Program-made: the position numbers and the translations under genes
Shown here: in pieces, positions 1 to 6,429 of the stretch
Position numbering within the stretch: the stretch's first letter is position 1
How the letters are laid out: the number at the start of each line of letters is the position of its first letter
Source of the DNA: Oscillibacter sp.
GTDB lineage: Bacteria; Bacillota; Clostridia; Oscillospirales; Oscillospiraceae
Length of the DNA stretch: 13,927 bases
Reading direction: 5' to 3'
Assembly: GCA_022796315.1 (NCBI GenBank)
Contig: JAAWIL010000035.1
Location: 1 to 13,927 of the forward strand
Notes under the pieces: generated by a model
Told to the model about the DNA's origin: nothing
The model's input: only the letters and a program-made list of their open reading frames with translations
Database searches by the model: none

Positions 1-302
1 CGCAGGCATCCTGACGGATGGCAAGGATTTTTAACGCAGTCAGGGCGGATAATACGCCGCCAAGACATGCGCGGGGAGATTTTAAACAGGCTCTAAGGCG
101 GCAGAGCCGCCAATCAAGGCAGATTTTCGCAGGCGGACTGTCGCCCGGCAAGAAAATCTAAAAAAGATCCGTTGTTTGGGCGTTCTGTCCTTTTTCAAAC
201 AAGGCCTAAGCATGCGGATTTCGTGATTCCAGATTGACCGGAAGTTTCCACGTATCCAATTCGACAGATCTCGCAGACTATCCCTAAAAGGAGGTCTGCC
301 GC
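1..302. other. Non-coding, hairpin-rich stretch upstream of yqzL
   Basis: I recognise no gene here. The stretch holds several inverted repeats: CCTGAC 10-15 with GTCAGG 39-44; GGCGG 44-48 with CCGCC 57-61; GGCGGC 97-102 with GCCGCC 106-111 (loop AGA); AGATTTTC 121-128 with GAAAATCT 152-159, enclosing GGCG/CGCC at 132-145; and TTGTTTG 172-178 with CAAACAA 196-202. A gene tail could end at the left edge, since one frame stays open to a TAA at 94-96 and another to a TAA at 31-33, but neither peptide matches a family I know. In Firmicutes the gene before yqzL is usually era, and I see no Era C-terminus. The ribosome binding site of yqzL is at 288-294. No convincing sigma-A promoter was found: TTGACC at 234-239 lacks a partner -10. 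Confidence 0.5.
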
Positions 303-404
303 ATGGAACACAGGGAACCCGCGCCCCTCTGGGAGCTCTTCCGCCTCACCGGCGAGCCCCTGGCCTATGTGCTATATTCGGCCGGCGAAAGGCGAAAACA
401 ATAA
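303..404 (+). CDS. yqzL: YqzL-like micro-protein (33 aa)
   Basis: The product is a 33-residue protein of the YqzL family, small proteins of unknown function encoded just before recO in many Firmicutes. The visible family signature is an aromatic and acidic start (LWELFRLTGEP) followed by a tyrosine-rich end (YVLYSAGERR), matching the W-x-L-F-x-x-T-G then Y-x-x-Y pattern I remember for Bacillus YqzL, which is somewhat longer (about 47 residues). The ATG is preceded by a near-perfect Shine-Dalgarno, AAGGAGG at 288-294, with 8 bases between. The gap to recO is 58 bases and contains a small hairpin (GGGGAG 421-426 with CTCCCC 434-439). Position, ribosome binding site and motif agree. The function is unknown, and co-transcription with recO is inferred from spacing. 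Confidence 0.8.
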   Translation: MEHREPAPLWELFRLTGEPLAYVLYSAGERRKQ

Positions 405-462
405 CTATCTGTCATAAACAGGGGAGATGATTGCTCCCCGTACATAGAGGAGGGAGGCCGCC

Positions 463-1212
463 GTGGCGGGAACGCCCTACAGCGTCCTCCGCGGGCTGGT
501 CCTGCGGGAGACGGAGACCAAGGAGAGCGACAAAATTCTGACCCTCCTGACGGCGGAGCGGGGCAAAGTCTCCGTGATCGCCCGGGGCGCCCGGCGGAAG
601 GGCTGCAAATTCGCCGCCTGCGCCCAGTCCCTGGCCTACTCGGAGTGGACGCTGTACCAGCGGGGCCAGTGGGCCTACGCCAGCGAGGGAACCACCATCG
701 AGCTCTTCCAGGGCCTGCGGCGGGACCTGGAGGCCATGGCCCTGGGGTTCTACTTCGCCGAGCTGACGGAGGCCGTCACCGTGGAGGAGGTTCCGGCGGA
801 GGAACTGCTGCGCCATCTGCTGAACGGGCTGTATGCCCTTTCCGCTTTACAGCGCCCGCCGCTGCTGGTGAAGGCGGCCTTTGAGCTGAAGCTCCTCTGC
901 CTCGCGGGCTACGAGCCCCTGGCGGAGGGCTGCGCCGTCTGCGGCGCGCCGGAGCCCCGGGAGCCCCGGCTGGATGTAACCCAGGGCGTTCTGCGCTGTG
1001 CCGCCTGCGGCGCGGGGGGCGGCAGGACCCTGCCCCTGTGCCGGGACTCTCTGGCGGCCCTGCGGCATATCCTTTACGGGGACTCCAAGCGCCTGTACGC
1101 CTTCTCCCTGGGCCAGGAGCCCCTGGAGCGGCTGTCCACGGCGGCGGAGCTCTTCACCGCCGCCCAGCTGGAGCGCGGGTTCCGGACCCTGGACTTTTAC
1201 AAGAGTCTGTAG
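463..1212 (+). CDS. recO: DNA repair protein RecO
   Basis: RecO is the recombination mediator of the RecFOR pathway. It anneals single strands and helps load RecA on SSB-coated DNA. At 249 residues it has the usual family length. The N-terminal OB-fold is visible at about residues 5-80 (GLVLRETETKESDKILTLLT, then the basic stretch VIARGARRKG at 38-47), followed by a helical middle. The C-terminal zinc-ribbon cysteines are all present: C157, C160, C179 and C182, in two CxxC pairs. The start is GTG at 463, chosen because a very strong ribosome binding site (GAGGAGGGAGG, 447-457) lies 5 bases upstream and the next residues fit the family start. It follows yqzL and probably shares its transcript. 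A long hairpin-rich gap separates it from mutS2. Confidence 0.95.
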   Translation: MAGTPYSVLRGLVLRETETKESDKILTLLTAERGKVSVIARGARRKGCKFAACAQSLAYSEWTLYQRGQWAYASEGTTIELFQGLRRDLEAMALGFYFAELTEAVTVEEVPAEELLRHLLNGLYALSALQRPPLLVKAAFELKLLCLAGYEPLAEGCAVCGAPEPREPRLDVTQGVLRCAACGAGGGRTLPLCRDSLAALRHILYGDSKRLYAFSLGQEPLERLSTAAELFTAAQLERGFRTLDFYKSL

Positions 1213-1477
1213 ACCGAAAGAAGCGCTCCGCGCTTCGCCGCAGGCGGAACGTCCATTGCATCTTGTAATCGTTTTTAGAGATTCCTTCCGAACCGAAGGG
1301 CCGGAAGGACTCCGTGCCATGCTTTGCGGCTGCCGCCATTTATGGCGGCGGGCAAAACGGCTCAAATCAAAGATACGATTTCCAAAGTTAACATACGGAA
1401 ATCATCCATACCAATCGGAGCAGGAACTGCGGCGAATGCTCCGCAAGCGCTGATTTCCTTGACAGGAGGAAGGACCC
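1213..1477 (+). promoter_or_regulatory. Structured recO-mutS2 intergenic leader with competing stems
   Basis: There are 265 bases without a gene but with a dense series of inverted repeats: GAAGCGC/GCGCTTC (1220-1226, 1230-1236); TCCTTCCG/CGGAAGGA (1283-1290, 1302-1309); GCCGCCAT/ATGGCGGC (1332-1339, 1342-1349); GATTTCC/GGAAATC (1377-1383, 1397-1403); and CGGAGCA/TGCTCCG (1416-1422, 1437-1443). The segment GGAAATCA at 1397-1404 can also pair with TGATTTCC at 1451-1458, so two stems compete for it. The second pairing ends 5 bases before the mutS2 Shine-Dalgarno (AGGAGG 1464-1469). A role in controlling mutS2 is inferred. I recognise no known riboswitch class and no clear promoter. Confidence 0.5.
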
Positions 1478-3865
1478 ATGAGCGAACTGTTTGAAAAATC
1501 CATTCGGACCCTGGAGCTGCCCAGGGTTCTGGAAGTACTGGCGGACCAGGCCGTCAGCGCCGAGGCCAAGGCAAGGGCCCTGCGCCTGCGGCCCGAGACG
1601 GAGCCGGAGGAGGTCCTGCGCCTCCTGGACCAGACCGACGCGGCCAGAAGCATGATCGGCCTGCGGGGAAGTCCCTCCTTCTCCGGCGTGAAGCCGGTGG
1701 CGGAGGCCCTGGACCGGGCGGACCGGGGCGGCTCCCTGAACGGCCGCGAGCTGCTGACCATCGCGGAGCTGCTGACCGCCGCCCGCCGGGCCAGGGAGTA
1801 CTTCAACGACGAGGCCGCGGAGAAGACGGCCATTGACCACCTCTTCCTCTCCCTCCATGGCAACCGCTTCCTGGAGGAGAAGATCAAGCGGTGTCTCCCC
1901 GACGAGGACACGGTGGCGGACGCCGCCTCCGGCGAGCTGGCGGAGATCCGCCGCCACATGCGGGCGGCCCAGGCCAAAAGCCGGCAGATCCTCCAGCGGA
2001 TCATCTCCTCCCCCGCCTACTCCAAAATTTTGCAGGAGAGCCTGATTACCCAGCGGGACGGGCGGTTTGTGGTGCCCGTGAAGGCGGAGCACAAGGGGGA
2101 CCTGCCGGGTCTGGTCCACGACGTGTCCTCCACCGGGGCCACCCTCTTCGTGGAGCCCATGGGGGTGGTCCAGGCCAACAATGAGTATGTGGAGCTGGAG
2201 GCCAAGGAGCAGAAGGAGATCGACCGGATTCTGGCGGAGCTGTCCGCCGAGGCGGCGGCCCACCGGGAGGACATCCAGTGGGACTACGACGCCCTGGTAC
2301 ACCTGGACCTGATCTTCGCCCGGGGCCAGCTGAGCTACCGGCTGGACGCCGTGCGGCCGGAGATCCGCCGGGACGGCGTCACCCGCCTGCGGAGGGCCCG
2401 CCACCCCCTGCTGGACCCGAAAAAGGCGGTGCCCATCGACCTGGAGCTGGGGGACGCCTTTGATACCCTGGTCATCACCGGCCCCAACACCGGCGGCAAG
2501 ACCGTGAGCCTGAAGACCCTGGGTCTGCTGAGCCTCATGGCCCAGTGCGGCCTGCACATCCCGGCCGGCAGCGGCAGCGCCCTACCGGTCTACGGCTCCG
2601 TGCTGGCGGACATCGGCGACGAGCAGAGCATTGAGCAGAGCCTCTCCACCTTCTCCGCCCACATGGTGAACATTGTGGCGATTTTGGCGGAGGCGGACCG
2701 GCGGAGCCTCATTCTCTTCGACGAGCTGGGGGCCGGCACGGACCCGGTGGAGGGCGCGGCTCTGGCCATTGCCGTCATTGAGCGGACCCGGCAGGCGGGG
2801 GCCAGCATCGCCGCCACCACCCACTATGCGGAGCTCAAGACCTTCGCCATGACCACCGCCGGGGTGGAGAACGCCTCCTGCGAGTTCGACGTGGAGACCC
2901 TGAGCCCCACCTACCGGCTGCTGACCGGCATCCCCGGCAAGTCCAACGCCTTTGCCATCTCCCAGCGCCTGGGCCTGCCGGAGGACGTGATCGAGAGCGC
3001 CAAGGTGCAGATGAGCGGGGACAGCGTCCGGTTTGAGGATGTGCTGACCCAGCTGGAGGCCAAACGCCAGGCCCTGGAGAAGCGGGAGCAGGAGGCGGAC
3101 CGCCTCTACCGCCAGCGGGAGGAGGACGCCCGCAAGGCCCGGGAGTTCCGGGAGCAGATGGAACGGGCCAAGGAAAATGCCCGGAGCCGGGGCGAGGCGG
3201 AGGCCAAGCGCATCCTCCGGGACGCCAAGGCCGCCGCCGACCAGACCTTCCACGAGCTGGCGGAGCTGCGGCGGAAGCAGGCCGCCGCCGAGGCCGCCCA
3301 GAACATCAATGACGCCCAGACCGCCATCCGGCAGGGCCTGAACCAGGCGGAGGAGCGCCTGCGGTCCCGGGACGATGTGCAGGCCCCCATCCCCAAGCCC
3401 AGCCGTCCCATCCGCCAGGGGGACCTGGTGGAGCTCCCCGGTGTGAAGACGCCGGCGGAGGTGGTGTCCGTAGGGAAGGACGGAACGCTGCAATTAAAAT
3501 CCGGCGTATTGAAAATGAAGGCCAAGGCGGAGGAGGTCCGGCTCATTGAGGACGATGAGCGGGCCGCCCGGAAGACCTCCTCCCCCGCCCGCCGGAGCGC
3601 CGCCCCGTCCCTGCGGGCCTCCGCCGCCCGGGAGCTGGACATCCGGGGTCTGGAGACCCTGGAGGCGGAGTCTGTGGTGGAGACCTTCCTCTCCTCCGCT
3701 GTCATGGGGCGGCTGGAGACGGTGACCATCATCCATGGCAAGGGCACCGGAGCCCTGCGCAAGGCGGTTCACGCCATTTTGCGGCGGAACAAGGCGGTGA
3801 AGGAGTTCCGCCTGGGCATCTATGGCGAGGGGGAGAACGGCGTTACCGTGGTGACGCTGAAATAA
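1478..3865 (+). CDS. mutS2: MutS2: ATPase with C-terminal Smr nuclease domain
   Basis: MutS2 is a MutS-family ATPase that lacks the mismatch-recognition domains. It acts in suppression of recombination and, as described in Bacillus, in rescue of collided ribosomes. The 795 residues match the Bacillus protein (about 785). Order of parts: core and lever region (about 1-320); ATPase with Walker A GPNTGGKT at 335-342 and Walker B ILFDELGAGTDP with D415-E416; a glutamate/arginine-rich coiled coil (about 515-625); a small beta linker (about 636-690); and the Smr domain (about 718-795) with LDIRG at 720-724 and HGKGTG at 753-758. All key motifs are intact, so it should be active. ATG 1478 follows AGGAGG at 1464-1469. 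A strong terminator lies downstream. Confidence 0.96.
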   Translation: MSELFEKSIRTLELPRVLEVLADQAVSAEAKARALRLRPETEPEEVLRLLDQTDAARSMIGLRGSPSFSGVKPVAEALDRADRGGSLNGRELLTIAELLTAARRAREYFNDEAAEKTAIDHLFLSLHGNRFLEEKIKRCLPDEDTVADAASGELAEIRRHMRAAQAKSRQILQRIISSPAYSKILQESLITQRDGRFVVPVKAEHKGDLPGLVHDVSSTGATLFVEPMGVVQANNEYVELEAKEQKEIDRILAELSAEAAAHREDIQWDYDALVHLDLIFARGQLSYRLDAVRPEIRRDGVTRLRRARHPLLDPKKAVPIDLELGDAFDTLVITGPNTGGKTVSLKTLGLLSLMAQCGLHIPAGSGSALPVYGSVLADIGDEQSIEQSLSTFSAHMVNIVAILAEADRRSLILFDELGAGTDPVEGAALAIAVIERTRQAGASIAATTHYAELKTFAMTTAGVENASCEFDVETLSPTYRLLTGIPGKSNAFAISQRLGLPEDVIESAKVQMSGDSVRFEDVLTQLEAKRQALEKREQEADRLYRQREEDARKAREFREQMERAKENARSRGEAEAKRILRDAKAAADQTFHELAELRRKQAAAEAAQNINDAQTAIRQGLNQAEERLRSRDDVQAPIPKPSRPIRQGDLVELPGVKTPAEVVSVGKDGTLQLKSGVLKMKAKAEEVRLIEDDERAARKTSSPARRSAAPSLRASAARELDIRGLETLEAESVVETFLSSAVMGRLETVTIIHGKGTGALRKAVHAILRRNKAVKEFRLGIYGEGENGVTVVTLK

Positions 3866-3906
3866 CCGCATACTCCCGATAGAGCGCCCGGAAAAAGTTC
3901 TTTTTG

Positions 3907-3932
3907 GTTCTTTTTCTTTCAAGAAAAAGAAC
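3907..3932. repeat. AT-rich 12-bp inverted repeat after mutS2
   Basis: GTTCTTTTTCTT (3907-3918) pairs perfectly with AAGAAAAAGAAC (3921-3932) across a two-base gap. It is followed by a run of A and then by two NotI-type GCGGCCGC palindromes (within about 3944-3962). The AT-rich stem is unlike the terminator that follows. It resembles intergenic repeats I have seen in clostridial genomes, but I cannot confirm that here. Confidence 0.6.
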
Positions 3933-4002
3933 AGAAAAAAAGCGCGGCCGCGCTGCGGCCGCCAGAAGACACACGCATAATCGTGCAGGATCATGATAAG
4001 GA

Positions 4003-4032
4003 ATGCGGCCACGTCTGTGGCCGCATCTTTTT
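4003..4032 (+). terminator. Intrinsic terminator of the recO-mutS2 block
   Basis: ATGCGGCCAC (4003-4012) pairs with GTGGCCGCAT (4017-4026) over loop GTCT, followed by C and five T (4028-4032). This is a classical rho-independent terminator for + strand transcripts, 138 bases after the mutS2 stop. On the opposite strand the stem has no U-tract, so it should not stop the serpin transcript efficiently. Confidence 0.88.
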
Positions 4033-4068
4033 CATCCCACTTCCACCCCGCGCATCGCCGCAGACTCC

Positions 4069-4116
4069 CCGGGGGCGCCGCCCCCGGACCCCGGCAGGGG
4101 GAGAGCCTCCCCCTGC
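4069..4116. repeat. GC-rich double-hairpin repeat, copy 1
   Basis: Two adjacent perfect hairpins: CCGGGGGC/GCCCCCGG (4069-4076, 4080-4087) and GCAGGGGGAG/CTCCCCCTGC (4094-4103, 4107-4116). The words GGGGTCC and GGGGTGCAGGGG (reading the - strand) recur in the copy at 11702-11747, with the two modules in the opposite order. It sits directly downstream of the serpin stop codon and may help end that transcript or protect its 3' end. That role is inferred. Confidence 0.65.
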
Positions 4117-4127
4117 ACCCCGGCGGA

Positions 4128-5597
4128 CTAGGGCCGGTTCACCACCCCCACAAACAGGGGCAGACCGTCCACGCCGGTAATCACGAACAGGAAGGGCCGG
4201 TCCAGGACGAAGTCCACTTCCTCCTCCGGCGGCGCTCCGGCGCCGCACATGGACATCACCGTATAGGCCGCCGCGGTCACGCCCTCCTCGTCCACGGCCA
4301 CCCGGGCGGCGTGCTCCGCCTGGGAGACGTAGATCCCCTCCACCTCCTTCGTCATAGGGGTGAAGTCCGACACCTGCGGGTCAAACACCTCCGTGATCCC
4401 CAGGGCCTGGAGGCCGGAGATCAGATCCAGGTCGGAGGACACGTCAAATTTCGGCATCGCCAGATTGACAATCAAGCCCTTTCTGTTGGCCCAGCCGTCC
4501 CACTTGTCGTCCATCAGCAGGAACTCCATCGCCTGGCCATCCGCCAGCAGGTCCTCCGGCGAGACCCCCTCGTCCGGGAGAAGGAAGGTCATGGTTCCGC
4601 CGTAGTTATCCAGCCCCACGGACACCGCCGAGAACCGCTCCCCCCAGAAATAGGTGTTGTTGCCGGACTGGTGCATAAAATCGCAGGTGAGGTCCCCCTC
4701 CGGCCCGTGAAAGACCTGGGGCGCCGTCCGGCTCTCCTGGAACTCGCTGCTCCACCGGGCCCGGAAGTAGATGGTGGAGGCCAGGGCCAGCACCGTCTCC
4801 GGGGCCAGCCTCAGCCCCGCCGCCTGCTCCTGCAAAAGCCCCCCGGTCTGTTGGCTGATCCAGTCCCGCAGGGCCTGGTCAAAGGCCGCGCTGCCCATCT
4901 CCCCCTGATAGGAGGATGCGTAGTACCGCTCCGCCAGGGTCTCCATGGTCTCCGGGACAAAGCGCACCTCCTGGTTCAGCCAGAGGGAGTTGGCCAGGAT
5001 GCTGGTGGTGGCCCCGTCGTCGCAGTAGTTGGCCCTCCAGAGAAGCCCCGCCTGGGTTCGGAGGTCCTGGATGCTGTCCTGCCCCAGCAGGGTGAGGATC
5101 TGCTCCCGGCTGCTCCCCTCCGTCAGCTCCGCCAGCATGGAAAGGGCCATGCACACGTTCACCGGGGAGTACACCCGGTTCTCCCCCGCCCCGCCGGTGA
5201 GGAACTGCCGGATGCCGGCGGCAAAAAAGTCCTCCAGCCCGGCGCCGTAGTCCTCCGGCAGGTTCCGCCAGCGGGCCAGCTGGCTCTCCCACCAGGGTTC
5301 GTAGACCTCCTCAAAGCGTTTGTCGTCCCATTCGCCGCTGATGGGGTCTATATACTCCTCCTCGCTGGGATAGGGCGGCATCTCCGGGTACTCCGCCTCC
5401 GCCAGGGCGAAGGCGGATGCACTCATGCCGCTGCTGCCGGCGTCCGGCCGCAGAGCAACGCCCAGCAGCACCGCCAGGGCCAGCATCGCCGCCAGGGCGG
5501 ACGTCCACCGCCGCCGGGTCCGCCTCTTCCGCGCCGCCCCCTCAATGAGATCATCCCGAATGTCGGTGATCCCGTCATAGATGTCCTCGTTGTTCAT
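4128..5597 (-). CDS. Membrane-anchored serpin with anti-sigma-like N-terminus
   Basis: Serpins trap serine or cysteine proteases by a one-time conformational change. This 489-residue protein has a cytosolic N-terminus (1-31) with EDIYDGITDIRDDLIEGA then RKRRTRRRW, one transmembrane helix (about 33-49), an acidic tyrosine/proline-rich linker (about 65-110) and a full serpin fold (about 120-489). Serpin marks are YSPVNVCMALSMLAEL (143-158), LASTIYFRARW (272-282), TMTFLLPDEG (335-344), MPKFDVSSDLDL (381-392), hinge VDEEGVTAAA (435-444), DRPFLFVI (466-473) and LFVGVVNRP (481-489). ATG 5597 has AAGGAG 7 bases upstream and overlaps the sigma stop as ATGA, which implies translational coupling. The N-terminus resembles clostridial anti-sigma proteins; binding to the sigma factor is inferred. 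Alternatively it is simply a surface protease inhibitor controlled by the sigma factor. The serpin call itself is firm. Confidence 0.92.
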   Translation of the reverse strand: MNNEDIYDGITDIRDDLIEGAARKRRTRRRWTSALAAMLALAVLLGVALRPDAGSSGMSASAFALAEAEYPEMPPYPSEEEYIDPISGEWDDKRFEEVYEPWWESQLARWRNLPEDYGAGLEDFFAAGIRQFLTGGAGENRVYSPVNVCMALSMLAELTEGSSREQILTLLGQDSIQDLRTQAGLLWRANYCDDGATTSILANSLWLNQEVRFVPETMETLAERYYASSYQGEMGSAAFDQALRDWISQQTGGLLQEQAAGLRLAPETVLALASTIYFRARWSSEFQESRTAPQVFHGPEGDLTCDFMHQSGNNTYFWGERFSAVSVGLDNYGGTMTFLLPDEGVSPEDLLADGQAMEFLLMDDKWDGWANRKGLIVNLAMPKFDVSSDLDLISGLQALGITEVFDPQVSDFTPMTKEVEGIYVSQAEHAARVAVDEEGVTAAAYTVMSMCGAGAPPEEEVDFVLDRPFLFVITGVDGLPLFVGVVNRP

Positions 5598-6151
5598 AAG
5601 TCCACTCCTTCCGCCTCTAAGGCCTTTCGCAGGGATGTCCGCAGGCGCAGCATCCGCTGGGCCATCTGGTTGGCCGTGCGGCCGGTCTCCTCCGCCAGCG
5701 CGCCGGCCGCCTCGCCGTACCAGTACCGCCGGATGAAGAGCCGCCGGTCCTCCGCCGGCAGACCGTCCAGCCAGCGGCTGATGAGCTCCCCAAGGACCCG
5801 GCGCTCCAGGCCCTCCTCCGCCGTCTCCCCGGCGGGCACGCAGTCCTCCAGCTCCGAGAGGAGCACCTCCATGCCGCCGCACCGCTTCTGAGCGCGGCCC
5901 GCCCGCCAGCGGCTGATGGAGAGGTTCCGCACGATCCGCCCCAGGAAGGCCCGGAGGGACCGGGGCTCCTCCGGCGGAATGGCGTTCCAGGCGGCGTGGT
6001 AGGTGTCGCTGACGCACTCCTCCGCGTCCTCCCGCACCGCCAGGATGTTCTCCGCCAGGCGGCGGCAGAAGGGACCGTACTTCCGGTCCGTCTCCACAAT
6101 GGCGGTCTCGTCCCGCCGGATGTACAGCGTGATAATCTGAGAATCCTCCAA
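5594..6151 (-). CDS. ECF-type RNA polymerase sigma factor
   Basis: This is a sigma-70 family extracytoplasmic-function sigma factor of 185 residues, the usual size. Region 2 spans about 20-85 (DRKYGPFCRRLAENIL, EDAEECVSDTYHAAW at 41-55, FLGRIVRNLSISRWR at 69-83). Region 4 spans about 120-178 with the helix-turn-helix around 147-172. I place the start at TTG 6151: GAGGAGGAGG lies 4 bases upstream, the sequence after it (EDSQIITLY) looks like an ECF start, and the ATG at 6214 falls inside the promoter spacer. The stop overlaps the serpin ATG by 4 bases, so the two are co-translated. An ECF-type promoter at 6199-6224 suggests that it transcribes its own operon. Subgroup and target genes are unknown. 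Confidence 0.92.
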   Translation of the reverse strand: MEDSQIITLYIRRDETAIVETDRKYGPFCRRLAENILAVREDAEECVSDTYHAAWNAIPPEEPRSLRAFLGRIVRNLSISRWRAGRAQKRCGGMEVLLSELEDCVPAGETAEEGLERRVLGELISRWLDGLPAEDRRLFIRRYWYGEAAGALAEETGRTANQMAQRMLRLRTSLRKALEAEGVDL

Positions 6152-6198
6152 GAGACCTCCTCCTCTCTTCGCTGAAAAAAGGCCTTTCACTCTTTTAA

Positions 6199-6224
6199 GA
6201 CGCAAAGCGGGCAAAAATGTTGCG
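6199..6224 (-). promoter_or_regulatory. Predicted ECF-sigma promoter of the sigma/serpin operon
   Basis: Read on the - strand, CGCAAC (6219-6224), a 16-base spacer and CGTC (6199-6202) match the common ECF promoter form (xxxAAC, 16-17 bases, CGTC) known from the Bacillus sigma-W/M/X group. The predicted transcript start near 6191 gives a leader of about 40 bases to the TTG start. This is an autoregulatory layout inferred from sequence only. Confidence 0.7.
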
Positions 6225-6383
6225 GGGATTCCGAAAATTTCCCTGGACGCCGGGACACACTGGTATGACTTCCGGCCTTTTCGCTCCGAAGCAAGATTAT
6301 GTTTTCGCTTTGACAGATCCCGGCAGGGGCATCGCTTTCCGGCGAAAAAAGAAAAATTCGCCCTTTCCCGCCCGCCGCCGGTG

Positions 6384-6392
6384 TGGTATACT
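6384..6392 (+). promoter_or_regulatory. Extended -10 promoter of rlmB
   Basis: TGGTATACT (6384-6392) is an extended -10 element (TGnTATAAT type). The -35 position (6364-6369, TTTCCC) is poor, as is usual when an extended -10 is present. Transcription would start near 6399, about 30 bases before the rlmB ATG. It is divergent from the ECF promoter 160 bases away. Confidence 0.6.
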
Positions 6393-6429
6393 ATGGAAGA
6401 ATTGACAACTGTGAAGAGGGGAACCTGCC

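Noticed and set aside
1..96. Open frame ending TAA at 94-96 as the tail of an upstream gene (for example era)
   Set aside because: The 31-codon peptide shows no Era C-terminus or other known pattern, and the same bases form inverted repeats. It cannot be decided without upstream sequence.
234..262. Possible yqzL-recO promoter with TTGACC as -35
   Set aside because: No acceptable -10 at 16-18 bases spacing.
3993..5891. Long + strand open frame opposite the serpin and sigma genes
   Set aside because: It begins inside the mutS2 terminator and has no recognisable domains. The - strand frames have ribosome binding sites, a coupled overlap and family motifs.
5598..6017. N-terminal extension of the serpin frame up to an ATG at 6017
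   Set aside because: It would overlap the sigma gene almost entirely. ATG 5597 has a good AAGGAG site and an anti-sigma-like protein start.
6310..6407. TTGACA hexamers at 6310 and 6402 as -35 boxes
   Set aside because: Neither has a -10 at proper distance. The extended -10 at 6384-6392 explains rlmB expression better.
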